From Byssothecium circinans (lineage: Eukaryota > Ascomycota > Dothideomycetes > Pleosporales > Massarinaceae): a DNA stretch of 64,000 nt. The DNA lies in the NCBI GenBank assembly GCA_010015675.1, contig ML977036.1:173067-237066 (forward strand), read 5' to 3'. The translations under genes and the position numbers were made by a program. Each line of letters opens with the position of its first letter. The first letter of the stretch is position 1. The notes below the pieces were generated by a model, which was given only the letters and a program-made list of their open reading frames with translations, made no database searches and was not told where the DNA came from. Of the stretch, positions 51,225 to 62,057 are shown piece after piece.

Positions 51225-52415
51225 CTTGCTAACGTTGCCTATATACTACGTTAATCCTGTACCTTATATCCTATACCTTATCTATAATAGCTTGCAGAGC
51301 TTACTATTCTTATTAAAGGCCTTCCCTCTAGTATATCTTAATAAATAAGGATAAGTAACCTGCGTAAACCCTATAATTTACCCTAGTACTTAGATCTAGG
51401 GTAGTAAAGTAGAGTAAGGAAGAGGTTTAGTAAGAGAAATAGCCTAGCTATCTAGGGTCTATACTGCTTTCTAAAATATAGGAATATTATCTAATTCTAG
51501 ATTTAGGCGTAGTAGTAGCTTATTGTAGTCTAGCGTAATATTAAGCTTATTAAGTTCCTCTAAAGAGGTTAAATTATATACTATAAACGCCTAATTATAA
51601 AAGAGTATACTAAGGAGGAAGATATACGGACTAAAGATAAGAGTCTTATTATATATAATTTTAGGGAGAGGGAAAGTGTTCCTTAGAAAAGAGTTAGTAG
51701 TCTTATAAACTCTAGTAGAAATAGAAAGTATAATAATATATATATCTTTAATCCTAAGGAACTCCTTTGTAAATTTAAAGATAAACTTAAGTAATACTTA
51801 ATAAGGGCTACCCTTTAGATTTTATAGCAACGTAACCTATATATACTAATAGTAGAGACTAAGAAGAGCCTAAGACTAATTTACTATAAAACTACCTAGT
51901 TATAGATAGAGTTAGGCTTGTATCCTATAGCGTCTGTATAGGTATCTCTTTTTAGTTATTACTAGGTTTATTTATAGTACTAGGGCTAGATCTTTAATAT
52001 ATATACAGGCCTTATCTCAGCTTATCTTCTTAAGACTGTACTTCTTCGCTAGCTTTCTTAGTACCTATTTGTTACGTTAGGCGTAGATACACGTATAAGA
52101 ATAGAACTAAGAGGCTAGTCCTTTATACCTTATATATACTCTAATTTATCTTTCTATCTAGCTTTACGCTAGTTGCTTTTTTATATACTAGGCGGAAAAC
52201 TTTCTAGTACATCTCTAGGGAGCTAGTAAGCTTAGTCCCTTAGCGTTTCCTTTTACCTTTCCCTTAGCGCTAGCCTAGTAGCTAGTTAAAGAATATATAT
52301 AAAGTAGTAATAGATATAGTTACATAGGTATAGTAATAGTCTTTCTAGAGGTATATCTAGTACCTATACTATATTAGTCCTACGTATTCTAGCGTAGGCT
52401 ATAAGGGAACAATAG
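51225..52415 (-). pseudogene. DUF3435 gene relic, N-terminal/middle part
   Basis: Read on the minus strand this precedes the 44472-43534 segment once element A is removed: ..GNVSKAI joins to .NLIIGHASIAKF without a break. Upstream one recognises KKYSLKKI followed by a helix-rich block with ALVL (about 52060), QALLSLYY.YIQVTLL (about 51870; family GxRPGALLxLxYRDIxL), the KFIFKFTKEFLRIKD stretch, LDYNKLLLRLN and YPYLLRYTGGKAFN (51360 region; family YSLRYxxGxxF). A probable intron (GTAAGC...TTAACGTAG) lies at about 51340-51250. Stops are frequent and mostly TAG/TAA. The 5' end is lost or displaced by element C, whose LTR begins at 52416. Confidence 0.7.
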
Positions 52416-52875
52416 TGTTACTAAGAGGTATACTTGCTAGTCTTAATCCGTGTAAAGGGAGGTCGGTAGGTGTAAGGTGTATACATTAGGTAGTATGCTT
52501 TAGTAATTTAAGAGGTAAATGTGTAAAAGTAACTAATTCTATAACTAACTATAGAATAACTAAGTATTAATCTAGGTAAGAGATAAACTATTAAAAGTTA
52601 ACTACGAAGAACTAGAATTAGAAAAATAAAAGAGATCTGTCTAGTCTTTATACTACTCATTCTGTTCCTCCGCTAAGTCTTTGATCCTGCCTAGAGCCTC
52701 TGCTTCTTTTAATTCTAAGATCTCTTTATAATCCTAGGATCCATAGGATCCTTTAGCCTTAGCGGGATTACAATTACGTAACTAATGCCTTAACCTTATC
52801 CTATGCCCTACTATCTAATACTTTCCCTAAGCGTATCGTTCCTCCGTAGCTATACTTATACATTATCTTATAATA
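52416..52875 (-). repeat. 3' LTR of element C (460 bp)
   Basis: On the minus strand it starts TATTATAAGATAATG after the polypurine tract and ends CTTAGTAACA. It resembles the LTR of B over its downstream half (the ATTAATACTTAGTTATT region), but differs upstream. Confidence 0.85.
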
Positions 52876-53036
52876 TTATCCCCCTCTTTAAGGTTATTAT
52901 TTTAATATCCTAAAAGGTGTGTCTACTATGCCACTTCTTCTTATAGCTAGTATATAAGTCGTGCGTGTCTCTAGTTGCTCATAGTGTCGTAGCCTCTTCT
53001 AGGGTTTTACTAACTTTTCTTTAACTATGCCTAAAG

Positions 53037-53690
53037 TTCCGTCTAAATTGTTAACTGCACGCCGTCGTAATCGCGCTAACTAGATTCGTTCTTAAAGGCT
53101 AAAGATAATGCTAGGTTACAAGCGTTGTTAGAAGCGTAAGCTTCGTTATTTTATTAATGCAGCTATAGGTTAGTGTGCCGCCTACATTTAGGTTTATGCT
53201 AAGTGCAGTCTGTTTGTTCCTAAAGAAGAGTAAAAGAAAGTATAAACAAAGAAAAAAAAAAGTAAATTGCGCTTTTTTATTCTAAGGTAGAGGCTGTGCG
53301 GCTTTAAGCTGAATCTACCTAACTTCGCGTGGAGCTAGCTAAGTTAGAAGCCTATAAGCGCTTTTTTACAAACTAGGATTACTATGTCCTAGCTATAATA
53401 GATGCTACTTAAGAGGTAGAGATTTTAAAGAGTACAGAGTCTACTATTTTATCTAAACCACTATTATCTAAACCGTCGTTAACTAACCTAGGCTAGTTGC
53501 AGGCTAATCCTTCTTTAATTTCTTTTAATCCTTCTTTATCCTTTAACTTTTCCGCTTTCCTAGCGAACACGGAGTTACTGCTTCTAGATGCTGCTAGTAG
53601 TAGTCCTTTACTAGTTTCCTATAGTCTATAAGATTCTATATTAGTTCCTAGGTATTCTAGCTATCTGGCTAGTTCTTCTACTTAACTAAG
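53037..53690 (+). pseudogene. Antisense ORF of element C: degraded Zn2Cys6-like protein
   Basis: It lies opposite to C's gag-pol between chromodomain and 3' LTR. From ATG 53037 a basic start (ARRRNRAN) leads to a cysteine array with spacing C-x2-C-x6-C-x8-C-x2-C-x6-C at about 53133-53220, in which three of six positions are now Tyr (TAC/TAT, from TGC/TGT by G-to-A). Then come LFVPKEE and a Lys-rich helix. Several TAG/TAA stops follow, and a frame change is needed after about 53380. The right end is uncertain. Confidence 0.55.
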
Positions 53691-53699
53691 TACTTCTAC

Positions 53700-54486
53700 T
53701 AACGCTTAAATTTTCATAGGTTCTTAATTTCTTCGACCTTATAATCCTTATCCTCAAGCTTAATCCGTGTCTTGATTTCGGCGTCTAGTAGTGCTAGTTC
53801 AAGGAGTGATTTATAAAAAATAGAGTATATACGCATACCTTTAAAGAGTTCTAGCTTAAACGTTACTAGTCCTTTAGCCTCTAGGATTTGAAAAGGTCCT
53901 ATTTAGAGGTTATCTAGTTTATCGCATAGTCGCTTAGTTTTTAAGTTTTTTTGTAATAAGAAAACTTTATCCTCCTCTTTAAGGGTTAGTTTTTTAAGCC
54001 TTTTCTTGTTTACTAATCTAGCTGTCGTAAGGTTCCTTTAAGCAATTCGTTAGCTTAATTTGTTATGCAGTTCGTGAAGTAGTCGCGCCTTATCGTTAGC
54101 TTTTACTAAAAAACTCTTAACGTCTTTAAGATTTTAATAAGCAATTAGCTTATATCCATAGTTCGCGTAGTACGGTAAGTATCCTATCGTTAAAGACCTC
54201 ATGCTATTATAGGCTAATTATGCTATTAGTAGAAGTTTAACCTAGTTATCTTATAGCTTATTAGCGTACATTCTTAGATACTATTCTAGTGTCTAGTTTA
54301 TTCGTTCCGTCTAACTATCTATTTACAAATAAAAGCTAGTTAAAAGCTTCTTATTAACTCCTAGCTTTGCAAGGAACGTGCTCTAATACTTAAAGGTAAA
54401 TAGTGTCTTATAATTAGTAATAAACTATTCTAGTATACCATATTAACTAATAAGTGCCTTAGTTACTTTGTAAGCTATTTCTTTAG
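53700..54486 (-). pseudogene. Element C integrase C-terminal part and chromodomain, degraded
   Basis: The reverse complement shows the same segments as B 60120-60790: the Q.DG.TE.. region near 54320, the KLFLL..NLKT stretch near 53950, and a chromodomain-like KVEEI start near 53760. All frames have stops. Confidence 0.7.
54482..54486. repeat. Target-site duplication TTTAG, left copy (element B)
   Basis: TTTAG directly precedes B's 5' LTR and recurs at 62053-62057 after its 3' LTR. Confidence 0.92.
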
Positions 54487-54961
54487 TGTTATGAACATAA
54501 TAGATACAAGGTATCTAAGACTAGACAGTACAGCGCAGAGGGTGTTAAGGCCAGAGGACAGCGACACAGTGACGCGCGGGGCAGGATTAGGTCAGCGATC
54601 ACGTGACATTGATCTCGCCAAGAATAGAGATCACAGACTAATCTCTGGATCTTAAGAGATTAAGAGATCAAGAACGATCTCAGGATCTCTAGAGATTATA
54701 GGATTAAAGGAATAGAATGGACGGCATAAAGACTAGACGGATTTCCTTTATCTTTCTAATTCTGATTCCTCGTAGTCAACTCTTAATAGTTCATCTCTTA
54801 CCCAGATTAATACTTAGTTATTTTATAGTTTGTTATAGAATTAGTTTACTTTATACGTTTGCCTCTTAAATCACTAAAGAACACCACCTAACGTATACAC
54901 TATATACCAACCTTCCTCCCCTCATATGGATTAGGCTAGGCCAGTATACCCCTCGGTAACA
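54487..54961 (+). repeat. 5' LTR of element B (475 bp)
   Basis: Begins TGTTATGAACATAATAG and ends CCTCGGTAACA. It includes GATCACGTGACATTGATC and a run of AGAGATTAAGAGATC-type short repeats (54640-54720). Confidence 0.95.
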
Positions 54962-55000
54962 CTTTAACTACCCACAGGTTCAAGAACCTAAACGTACGTA

Positions 55001-56040
55001 ATGGCAGCTCCCGCTACCCTACGTGCCGCTAGCAGTAGTGTCAATACACCTGCTTCAAGCCCGGCATCAGTGATGGCCACCTAGGCCAACCAGTTGCAGC
55101 AACAGGCCACGCAGATTAACGAGCTGATGCAAGCAATAGCTCAGCTTTAGGCCGGAAATACTGCACCTCAGGGAAAGATCGCGGCGCCAGAAAAGTACGA
55201 TGGAGGATGAGATGGCTTAAAGCCATTCCTCACTAACATGGATTTATACTGTCGGTTCAACCTCATAACAAACGATGAAGACAAAATCCTCGCGGCCGGC
55301 ATGCACTTAAAGGATAAGGCAGCTGCCTGGATGCAGCCCTTCATGGACGACTACCTCTTAAATGATATAAGGAATCGCAAAGACGACACGAAGGCTATCT
55401 TCAAGAGCTAGACAAAGTTCAAGGAAGAGATTCAGAAGGTGTTTGGAGAGCTCAATGAAGAGATCCAGGCGGAGTAAAAGATCTCTTAGATCTAGCAGGA
55501 TAGGTCAGTCACTAGATATGTGACAGAGTTTAAACAATTGCAGTCAAAGATTAATTAGGATGATGCGCCGTTGCGCACAGCCTTCTACAATGGGCTGAAG
55601 GAAGTCGTCAAAGATAGGATGATCCATCACGACAAGCTAGAAGACTTATAAGACATGATTAACCTAGCCACCTAAATCAATAATAGGCTCTACGAACGAG
55701 CGCTGTAGAAGAAGCAATGGGACACGACGATCATTCCTAACTCTAGACGTTATAGGAAACCAAGGACACCACGTTACGACCGCGATGGTGATGTGGTAAT
55801 GACAGACAAAGTCTAATAGAAGAAGTAGTTTAATAAGGGCAAGGGAAGATAGCCAGACGGCCTAACCCACGAACAACACTAGGAACGCTTCAAGAAGAAA
55901 GCATGTCTCTGATGCGGCGAAGTGGGACACTTCCGCAGAGACTGCCTAAAAAATCAGGGCTAAGCAAGCAAGCTTGGAGCGGTCAAGATTAGGATGATTA
56001 AGTTCAAGGTAACGGGACCTAAGGAAAATGATTCAGAGGT
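55001..56040 (+). pseudogene. gag of element B with in-frame stops
   Basis: From ATG 55001 (MAAPATLRAASSSVNTPAS). A helical NQLQQQATQINELMQAIAQL stretch precedes the gag core (KPFLTNMDLYCRFNLI, AAGMHLKDKAAAWMQPFMDDYL, LQSKIN, APLRTAFYNGLKEVVKDRM) and a CCHC knuckle CL.CGEVGHFRRDC at about 55906-55944 in which one codon is now a stop. At least ten in-frame stops. Confidence 0.85.
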
Positions 56041-59000
56041 GCTACGTAGGTAGCCTACTCCTTGCCCACCTTTAGAAGCAGATCAGACTATGGAACCATC
56101 TGACGGCGAAGTCAGCGACATGGAATCCATCTTAACCTAAGTGACGTAACCCCTGAACTAGACAGATGACCACGAGGTCCTTCAACGGCTTAAAGAAGAT
56201 CTATGCTAGATGTGTAGAGACAACACACATAAAGGCGAAACATGTACCCATGATATGCTAGTGCGTGGCGGCCATGCCCACGAAGCAGTAGTAGCAGCAA
56301 TGAAGGAATAAGGCCCGCAGACGAAAGTACGATAAATTAAGGTTAATGACGAACATGACGAAGTCAAATGGTATAACTACACAAGGGAGTACTATGTTAC
56401 TTACTTATAAGAAAGATAGAGCGTGCGACACACACCTAGACGAGCCTCTTACGCCCTCCTCCCGTTAACGGACTGCATGGAAGATAACTGCCACGTGCAT
56501 CACTTCAAATATTAGTAGAAATGGCATGAACGCCTAGGATAGAGTAGGTGCTACGATACGCACTACTAACTACACTAGCTTAGTAAGCATGTTGCGGGAT
56601 ACTGGCTAGCTAGTAGAATAGATAGAGAGATAATAGTATGTAAGAATAGTATATGTCTCTACCATTACCCTATGGGACACCCTTTAGATAAGGGGCATAA
56701 GGAGATTGACTGGAACGAATGTCCATCCCTCCTAGGATGCATGTTTCATCTCCTCCTAAAGGAAGAAGTAGTATAGACCTAGCGCGGAGCCCACTATGAG
56801 CTACTACCTCCTTCTAAGTGCTTAGCGGACGTATGCAAATGACACAAATTCCTGCCACTTCCTGACGAGACTAGGGAAGATGCTTTCAGACGAAAGATAG
56901 CACTCACGCGATAAATATGGCAGACGTTGCTAGAAACGCAACACTGGCTACAAGGCCATCTAGAAAACAGGGCTGCTAGAGATAACATCTTGCATACCTA
57001 GACTATGAGACGCCCACCTAGAGCTATCATTAGGGAAAGTCACAACGACCTCCCCTATGAATAGTGCTTCGATGACATGTATTAAGCACACCTCTAAGAG
57101 AAACTTAGGAGAGGTTTCCCACGATGAAATGATATTAAGGTAGAGCATGCCTACCTGCCTTAGACAGCGTGCCTTATAAATGACTATCAAACCTACATGC
57201 TTAAGGAATAAGTAGTAGAAGAGTCCACGTAGGGACTATAGAGATCAAAAAACTAGGATGCTACTAGGGACAAGGTCACGCTAGTGAGAGCACTTCTATA
57301 ACGACCCTATATAACGTACGATACCTAGATCTACTAGCTTATCAATTAAAGGTAAAGGTGCGCGTACACGGACGTAGGCTTACAGCACTAGTAGATAGTA
57401 GAGCTGCATAGACAATTATCTCCCCATGAGTAGTTAAGAAATATGATATACCCTATTAGGATAAGGAACGTCTAATATGAGTGGTACTAGCTGACGACGA
57501 ACTAATGTCCTACGGCAATAGATTCTTAAGGTTAGAAACCTAAGAAGTATCATTCCACGTACTTAGAATTAAGGACACGACATCCCTCAACATTATGGAT
57601 CTTGGTGAAGAAGACATGTTAATTAGTTACGATTAGCTTAGGAAGCATAATCCTGCCATAGACTAGTAGAAAGGCACGATGTTTAGCTAAGAACTAGCGC
57701 GCAAGGTTACTAGAACACGTCATGGAAGATTAAGCCTGGTAATCTAGAGCTTACCTAGTTAGACTAGACGGATTAGCAAGATATCACCTTATAAGATTAA
57801 GAGAATCTATGAGAAGGACCCTTTGTAAATAGGAGTTATATAGATACGGAGAGTTACGCCTATAAAGGACGAACCCTGACCAACAATACCACCAGAATAC
57901 GAGGAGTTTCAAGACCTATTTAAAGAAATAGAAGAAACCGCATTACCAGATCACTAGGAATGGGATCACGAGATTCACCTAGAAGAAGGCGCGAAGCTGC
58001 GCCTAGGACTAATATATCCGCTTACTTAAGATTAGCAGTTAGAACTGCGAGAGTACATTAAGAAGAACTTAAAGTAAGGATACATATAAGAGAGTGCCAG
58101 CCTGATGGCTTCGCCAATTCTTTTTGTCCTAAAGAAGAATAGAAAGCTGCAACTCTGTGTGGATTATAGATAGCTAAACCACGTTATAAGGAAGAACCGT
58201 TACCCTCTTCCTCTAATCTAGGAGCTTATAGACCACCTCTAAGGAGTTAAGTGGATTACGAAATTTGATATATAAGATGGATTCTATTGAATATAGATAG
58301 CTAAGGGCTTTGAATAGCTGACTACCTTTAAAACTTAGTATAGACTATATGAGTATACGGTTATGCCCTTTAGACTAATAAATGCACCTATGACGTTTCA
58401 GGCACTTGTTAACATAGCACTTCACAAATACTTAGACGTTTTTATGACTGCGTACCTAGATGATATACTAGTGTATACCTTAGGAACGCTTAAGGATCAC
58501 ATTAAACACGTTAAGAAGGTGCTTAGGAAGCTTAGGGAGTATCAATTACCCCTATAGCTAGAAAAATGCGAATTCCACGTCACGGAAATGGATTACTTGG
58601 GATTTATCATCTCGCGAGAAGGCATTGCCATGGACCCAAAGAAAGTTAAGGCTGTACAGGATATAAAGACGCCTAAAATAGTTAAGGACGTGCAATCCTT
58701 CCTAGGATTCGCAAACTTCTATTGAAAGTTCATTCAGGGATACTTAAAGACTACGGCGCCTCTTACAGAGATCACTAAGAAAGAAAAGGGATTCTATTAA
58801 AGACAGGAATAATAGAAGGCTTTTAATAAGCTTAAGGAATTATTCTTATTAGCCCCTATGTTATAGATGCACGACCCGGAATGGCTACTGTGAGTGGAAA
58901 CGGATGCATCAGATTACGCCTTAGGAGCAATCCTCTCATAACAAGGCGATGATAGGAAATAGAGACTAGTGTTCTACCATTCTTAGAAATTCTTAGGAGT

Positions 59001-60790
59001 AGAACTTAACTATGACGTTCACGATAAGGAACTACTAGCGATAGTAGACTCCTTTAAATAATAGTGAGCCCAGCTAGTAGGCGCTAAATACTAGGTAGAG
59101 GTATATTCTAATCACTAGAACCTAATAAGCTTCATAACGACTAAGAAGCTCAACTAATGACAGGTTAGATGGGCTAAGATGATGGTGGATTACGACTTCA
59201 AAGTACACCATCGCCTAGGAATGCTGAACGGAGTAGCAGATGCTCTTAGCCAACAATTGGACCTTCAGGAAACAGATAGACCTATTACACACGACGCGGT
59301 CCTACAAAAGGATAAGGATGGCAGTCTAGGCTACAATCAACCATGGCTGTTTAAAGGAACTCTAGTTGAATAGTTAGCTAAGGTAACTAAGGTTACATAA
59401 CTACGAGATAAGAAGCTTGATAAGCTTACTAAGGTAGCCAGGATTAATTACTAGGGACTAGAGGTGCATGACTTTATAGACTATAATTATTTAACCCTAG
59501 ACCAGAGGGCAGAATACGACTTAATTAGGTATCTTAAGGCTAGGCCACCCTAAGACAAGAAATAACAGATCTTACTATGCGAAGAACTCGCACTAACCCT
59601 GATATGAAAGCTACATGAGTCTAAGGAATATAGACACCCTGGGATTAATAAAATGGTTCAACAAATCTTAAATAAGTACTTAATCCCTAATGTATAAAAA
59701 ATAGTTTAGAACGCAATAGGCAACTATTTAGCATGTTCTAAGAATAAGCCTAAGAGACATAAGCCCTATGGATTACTCTAACTACTAGAACCACCCACAC
59801 GCCCATGGATTAGCGTCACGATAGACTTCATAGTAAAGCTCCTAAAATCATTAGAACCTAGATTAGCACGGCTATATGACTTAATATTAGTGATCGTTAA
59901 CTAATTAACTAAAGCATCAATATTCATACTAATAGAAGAAATAGTTATAGCTAAAGAAATAGCTTACGAAGTAACTAAGGCACTCATTAGCTAATATAGT
60001 GTGCTAGAATAGTTCATCACTAATCATGGAACACTATTCACCTCTAAGTATTAGAGTACGTTCTTAGTAAAGCTTAGAGTTAATAAGAAGCTTTTAACTA
60101 GCTTCCATCCACAGATAGACGGCTAGACGGAACGGATGAACCAAACACTAGAATAGTACCTAAGAATGTACGCTAATAAGCTGCAGGACAACTAGGTTGA
60201 ACTCCTGCTAACAGCACAATTAGCCTATAACAGCGCGAGATCCTTGATAACAGGATACTCACCGCACTACGCGAATTACGGATATAAGCTAATTGCTTAT
60301 CAAGATCCTAAGGACGTTGAGAGTCTTTTAGCTAGAGCTGATGATAAGGCACGACTACTTCGCGAGCTGCATGATAATTTGAGCTAACGAATCGCTTAAA
60401 GGAACCTCACGACAGCCAGATTAGTAAATAAGAAAAGGCTTAAGGGACTAACCCTTAAAGAGGGGGATAAAGTTTTCCTATTACGAAAAAATCTGAAAAC
60501 TAAATAGCCATGCGACAAACTAGACAACCTCTAAATAGGACCCTTTTAGATCCTAGAGGCTAAGGGACCCGTCACGTTCAGACTAGAGCTTCCTAAAGGC
60601 ATGCGCATACACCCTATCTTTTATAAATCGCTCCTTAAACTAGCACCACCAGACGCCGAGCTAGAGACATGAATCAAGCTTAAGGACGAAGATTACGAGG
60701 TCAAAGAGATCAAGGACCTGCGGAAATTCAAGCGTTAGTGGAAGTACTTAGTTAAGTGGAAGGACTAGCTAAACAGCTAGAATACCTAGG
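56041..60790 (+). pseudogene. pol of element B (PR-RT-RNaseH-IN-chromodomain), degraded
   Basis: Protease ALVDSRAA at about 57385-57408 (DSG changed to DSR by G-to-A). RT about 58040-58660 with MPFRLINAPMTFQALVN and AYLDDILVYT (58363-58480). RNase H about 58880-59200 (ETDASDYALGAIL). Integrase zinc finger about 59600-59760, core about 59790-60160, chromodomain about 60690-60795 (YEVKEIKDLRKFKR.WKYLVKWK). Pol is in frame -1 relative to gag. Confidence 0.88.
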
Positions 60791-60970
60791 AACTATTATG
60801 AAATCTTATAGGCTATTAGGATTTAGTGAAAAGTTATTACTAATGGTATCTAAAGGTAGTGGTCCCAAGTTCACTAGGAAGGCAGAAAAATTAAAAGATA
60901 AGGAAGAATTAAATAAGAGAGAAGAGTTAGCCTGTAACTAGCCTAGGTCAGTTAATAATACGGGTAGCAG

Positions 60971-61300
60971 TTATAAAGGCACAACAGTAGCATCCGTACT
61001 CTTAGGAGTAGCAGTTAATAACCCAGCCTTGCGTTTAAGACGCTCCATCTCTTCTATTAAGGCTAACTCTTGATAGTACATCTCCTTCTCTTAATAATTA
61101 AGTTTCTCTAACTCCAGCTAAGACTTAAGAATTAGGATACGAAGGCGACTGCGCTTCGCATCTAGCTTAGCCTATTCACGAGGAGACACGACTAGATCAC
61201 ACTTGCAGTTATGATCAATACACTCGAAACAACGCCTAGAATCTAAGCTCATGATACACTTCTGACTCTCCTTGTGACAAGTGGAGCATAGAGAAGGCAT
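60971..61300 (-). pseudogene. Antisense ORF of element B: Zn2Cys6-like plus coiled coil, three stops
   Basis: ATG at 61300, stop at 60971-60973; 109 codons with three internal stops (two TAG, one TAA), all explicable by C-to-T at CAG/CAA. All six cysteines survive with perfect Zn2Cys6 spacing C-x2-C-x6-C-x8-C-x2-C-x6-C (CSTC, C, CFEC, C). A charged, Leu-rich helical region follows. Same position and polarity as 50647-50372 in element A and 53037 onward in C. Confidence 0.7.
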
Positions 61301-61563
61301 TTCGCAACCATTTGCTAGAACGCGGCGAGCAAGTAGCTTTCAACGAGCGGTGGATGTGTCGGCAGGAATAGACAAAGGATCTGTATAAGGAACCTTTAGG
61401 ACTTAAGGACGGGATTCCCTAGGCATGGTTAGGCAGAAGGTTAAGGAATATCTAAGGAGGATATGACACTACCTATGGTGGGGAACTCGCACGCTTTATA
61501 CACTAGCTAAGGCCTAATGCGGCACAGCGGCTAGATCTTTATAGATATTAAGACGATAATCCT

Positions 61564-61574
61564 AAAGAGGGGGA
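61564..61574 (+). other. Polypurine tract of element B
   Basis: AAAGAGGGGGA directly upstream of the 3' LTR, nearly identical to the tract of element A. Confidence 0.85.
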
Positions 61575-61577
61575 TAA

Positions 61578-62052
61578 TATTATGAACATAATAGATACAG
61601 GGTATCTAAGACTAGATAGTACAGCGCAGAGGGTGTTAAGGCCAGAGGACGGCGATATAGTGACGCGCGGGGTAGGATTAGGTCAGTGATCACGTGACAT
61701 TGATCTCGCCAAGAACAGAGATTATAGACTAATCTCTAGATCTTAAGAGATTAAGAGATTAAGAATGATCTTAGGATCTCTAGAGATCATAGGATTGAAG
61801 GAATAGAATAGACGGTATAAAGACTAGACGGATTTCCTTTATCTTTCTAATTCTAATTCCTCATAGTTAACTCTTAATAGTTTATCTCTTACCTAGATTA
61901 ATACTTAGTTATTCTATAGTTTGTTATAGAATTAGTTTACCTTATACGTTTACCTCTTGAATTACTAAAGAACACCACCTAACGTATATACTATACACTA
62001 ACCTTCCTCCCCTTACACGGATTAGGCTAGGCTAGTATACCCCTTAGTAACA
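61578..62052 (+). repeat. 3' LTR of element B (475 bp)
   Basis: Begins TATTATGAACATAATAG and ends CTTAGTAACA, followed by TTTAG at 62053-62057. Its end looks more like C's LTR (CTTAGTAACA) than B's own 5' copy (CTCGGTAACA) because of RIP transitions. Confidence 0.95.
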
Positions 62053-62057
62053 TTTAG

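Larger units (their letters stand above)
54487..62052 (+). mobile_element. Ty3/Gypsy chromovirus-type LTR retrotransposon B, RIP-degraded
   Basis: Full length, 7566 bp, with 475-bp LTRs (54487-54961 and 61578-62052) and a 5-bp duplication TTTAG. It is inserted in element C. Gag with CCHC knuckle, protease, RT, RNase H, integrase, chromodomain, antisense zinc-cluster ORF and polypurine tract are all recognisable, interrupted by many TAG/TAA/TGA stops. Being nested in C, it is the younger insertion of the two. Confidence 0.95.
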
